A stretch of 64,000 nucleotides of DNA, from assembly GCA_017303835.1 (NCBI GenBank), contig JAFLBI010000001.1, forward strand, positions 496,001 through 560,000, given 5' to 3'. This document shows, piece by piece, positions 61,978 to 64,000 of the stretch (position 1 is its first letter; every line of letters begins with the position of its first letter). The notes beneath the pieces were generated by a model. The model had not been told where the DNA came from. It did not search any database and worked only from the letters and a program-made list of their open reading frames with translations. The stretch is from Chitinophagales bacterium (lineage in GTDB: Bacteria > Bacteroidota > Bacteroidia > Chitinophagales > Chitinophagaceae). A program made the position numbers and the translations under genes.

Positions 61978-64000
61978 ATGAAGCAATTCCTGACGATTGG
62001 TCTCCTGTTACTATGCACTGGTAGTGTCACTGCACAGTCCACTCTGCAGTACAACGATCCTGATGCCAGATTCAAACAGGCAAGAGAACTCTTTCAAAAA
62101 GAACAATACAGCCTCGCTTGGCCTGTCTTTCGCAGCATGTACAATAATGGCATACCGCAGAGTACAATGCCTATTACCACTGCAGAAGAGGTGAAGTATT
62201 ATTATATCATCAGCGGATTGAAACTGCAAGACGCAGCAGCTGAGCCTTTGGCCAAAGATTTTTTGGTGCAGGAGAAAAATCTACCCAGAAAAGAAATGAT
62301 GGCCTATGAACTGGGTGAATATTATTACCGCAATAAGCAGTATGCAGAAGCATTGGAAGCCTATGAGAAAGCAGGTATTGGTAACCTCACCAATCGGCAG
62401 ATTGCTGATATGAAGTTTCACCAGGGCTATGCTTATTTCGCGCAATTGCAGTTTGATAAGGCCAAGCCATTGTTGAATACAGTTCGACAATTACCGAAGG
62501 ATCCCAATTATCCGGAAGCCAATTATTATTATGCATTTATTGCATTCAGTGATAAGGATTATGATGCAGCCTTACAGGGTTTTAGAATAGCAGAGAAATC
62601 TGCACCATATACGACCATCGTTCCATTCTATATTGCTGAGATTTATTACTTCACCGGCAGGCGGGATGAAGCCATTGCTTATGTGGATCAGTCGCTGCGT
62701 GCAGGCGGACAATACTACGATCTTCAACTTCGCCAGTTGATGGGGCACATGTATTTTGAAAAACGCATGTATCCACAAGCCCTGCCTTTTTTAGAACAGT
62801 ATGTACAGAAGCAGGATAAAGTGCGCCGTGAAGATTTGTATGAACTGGCTTATTGCTATTACGAAGCCAAGAGTTGGGCTAAAGCCATTGAAGGCCTGAA
62901 GCAAATTGGTGGTAAGGAAGATTCGCTCGGACAAAATTCTATGTATTTACTGGCGGATGCCTATTTGAAGACAGGGGATAAAGCCAATGCCAGGAACGCT
63001 TTTCTGTTTTGTGCTTCTAATAACAGCAATCCATCGCAGAAAGAAATTTCTACATTCTCCTATGCCAAGCTATCTTATGAGTTGGGCTATATGGATGTGG
63101 CTTTGAAAAGCTTTCAGGAGTTTTTGAAACTGTATCCTGCATCCAGCTTTATCAACGAAGCCAGAGAATTGGAGATCGCCGCTTTAGCCAAAACAAGCAA
63201 TTACAAAGATGCATTGGTGCGATTTGAGCAGCTGACTAATCCCGGTGAAGATGTGCGTAAACTGCATCCGGGTATCTTGTATGGCAGGGCAGTAGAGTTG
63301 ATCAACGATCAGCGTTTAACAGATGCAGCACCATTACTGGATAAGGTATTGGAGCTGCCTTATAATAATCAGCAATTGCCATTTACTTTATTCTGGAAAG
63401 GTGAGTTAGCCTATCGCAACGGCAAAACAGAAGAAGCTTTGGAATACTTTATGCGCTATCTGGCTAATCCGCAAATAAGTGGTGAGGTAAATCCTGTAAA
63501 TGCAAAATATGCTGTGGGTTATTGTTTGCTGAAAAAGGAAAGTTACAAGGCTGCAGCCGGTTTCTTTGATCAAGTAGCAGCTAATCTTACTTACAATGCA
63601 ACAGCATTAGAGCAGGATGCGTATCTGCGTCTGGCGGATTGTTATTTCATGAACAAGGATTACAAGCGCTCGGCAAAAATGTATGATGAGATATTGGCTT
63701 TGAACCAGAAAGGTGCTGATTACGCTTTGTTTCAAAAAGCCATTATTGCAGGCGCTTTGAATAAACCGCTAGAAAAACTGAGTTTGCTGCAATCTGTGGA
63801 ATCTCGTTTTCCTACTTCTGATCTGGTGCCTGATGCGCAATTGGAAATAGCCAATACACATTTGGCTGATGAGCGCTTTAACGAAGCCATCAATCCTTTG
63901 CAGCGAGTGATCAAGAATGGTAAAGCTGCTGCTTTGAAACCGCAGGCTTATTTGAAATTGGGGGTGGCTTATTTCAATCTCGATAAAAATGATGAATCAC
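61978..64000 (+). CDS. Secreted tetratricopeptide-repeat protein, 3' end cut off
   Basis: The first 674 residues are visible, in an uninterrupted frame to the window edge. A signal peptide (MKQFLTIGLLLLCTGSVTAQ) fixes the start at 61978. It is followed by at least twelve TPR units, e.g. YYYRNKQYAEALEAYEKAGI, AADYALFQKAIIAG-type spacing, and DERFNEAINPLQRVIKNGK near the edge. The layout resembles large Bacteroidota TPR proteins that scaffold envelope complexes. No catalytic domain is visible so far; the partner is unknown. Confidence 0.9.
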   Translation, partial: MKQFLTIGLLLLCTGSVTAQSTLQYNDPDARFKQARELFQKEQYSLAWPVFRSMYNNGIPQSTMPITTAEEVKYYYIISGLKLQDAAAEPLAKDFLVQEKNLPRKEMMAYELGEYYYRNKQYAEALEAYEKAGIGNLTNRQIADMKFHQGYAYFAQLQFDKAKPLLNTVRQLPKDPNYPEANYYYAFIAFSDKDYDAALQGFRIAEKSAPYTTIVPFYIAEIYYFTGRRDEAIAYVDQSLRAGGQYYDLQLRQLMGHMYFEKRMYPQALPFLEQYVQKQDKVRREDLYELAYCYYEAKSWAKAIEGLKQIGGKEDSLGQNSMYLLADAYLKTGDKANARNAFLFCASNNSNPSQKEISTFSYAKLSYELGYMDVALKSFQEFLKLYPASSFINEARELEIAALAKTSNYKDALVRFEQLTNPGEDVRKLHPGILYGRAVELINDQRLTDAAPLLDKVLELPYNNQQLPFTLFWKGELAYRNGKTEEALEYFMRYLANPQISGEVNPVNAKYAVGYCLLKKESYKAAAGFFDQVAANLTYNATALEQDAYLRLADCYFMNKDYKRSAKMYDEILALNQKGADYALFQKAIIAGALNKPLEKLSLLQSVESRFPTSDLVPDAQLEIANTHLADERFNEAINPLQRVIKNGKAAALKPQAYLKLGVAYFNLDKNDES

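Noticed and set aside
1-64000. tRNA genes, rRNA, CRISPR arrays, insertion sequences, prophage or riboswitches
   Set aside because: I looked through the intergenic stretches and saw none. In particular there is no FMN-type element before ribBA. A covariance-model search would be needed to exclude weak or unusual RNAs.

Overview
The window is a typical chromosomal segment of a Bacteroidota bacterium, most likely family Chitinophagaceae (order Chitinophagales); I cannot fix the genus. The grounds are two large TonB-dependent receptors with a carboxypeptidase-regulatory N-terminal domain, a RibBA fusion, families largely confined to or common in the phylum (DUF2490, DUF6526, YbdK plus ATP-grasp, TamB, PD40 propellers), almost no Shine-Dalgarno sequences, and several copies of the Bacteroidota -7 promoter element TAnnTTTG. 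I count 50 protein genes: 48 complete and two cut by the window edges. I saw no rRNA, tRNA, CRISPR array, insertion sequence or prophage, and no gene-free stretch longer than 300 bases.

Layout. 1-3 kb: a YbdK-type carboxylate-amine ligase and an ATP-grasp protein, divergent from an esterase. 3-10 kb: two tandem Oar-like TonB-dependent receptors. 10-16.7 kb: ribBA, a secreted coiled-coil protein, phoH, rpe, a TPR lipoprotein, a secreted TolB-like propeller and a small membrane protein. 16.7-21.6 kb: a 1446-residue CheB-CheR-PAS-histidine kinase hybrid and a YfcE-type phosphoesterase. 21.9-23.5 kb: homogentisate dioxygenase and a conserved hypothetical gene. 23.6-30.3 kb: a tightly coupled six-gene ABC-2 exporter operon led by its own TetR regulator, resembling E. 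coli CecR/YbhG-F-S-R plus a TolC. 30.4-33.8 kb: a large secreted gluzincin-like protein and a YdeI-family gene. 33.9-38.9 kb: infA-rpmJ-rpsM-rpsK-rpsD-rpoA-rplQ, then carA. 39-44.7 kb: a complete RND tripartite efflux pump. 44.8-46.7 kb: aroQ and a GT39 glycosyltransferase. 46.7-51.5 kb: TamB. 51.6-61.8 kb: mostly minus-strand genes (DinB-like, gamma-glutamyltransferase, SIMPL, DUF2490, a 2-oxoacid dehydrogenase E2, cinA) plus dacB and a DUF6526 gene on the plus strand and a YbgC thioesterase. 62-64 kb: the start of a large TPR protein.

Much of the window concerns the envelope: nutrient uptake (TonB receptors), two export machines, outer-membrane assembly (TamB), peptidoglycan trimming (DacB) and several secreted proteins. 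The rest is housekeeping. I found no clear defence system or other spectacular new system. The best leads are the amidoligase pair with the EF-hand-bearing esterase, the missing start codon of tamB, a convincing autoregulatory operator before tetR, folded leaders in the ribosomal operon, an orphan plus-strand terminator near 54.05 kb, and an unusual metallopeptidase-propeller-barrel protein.
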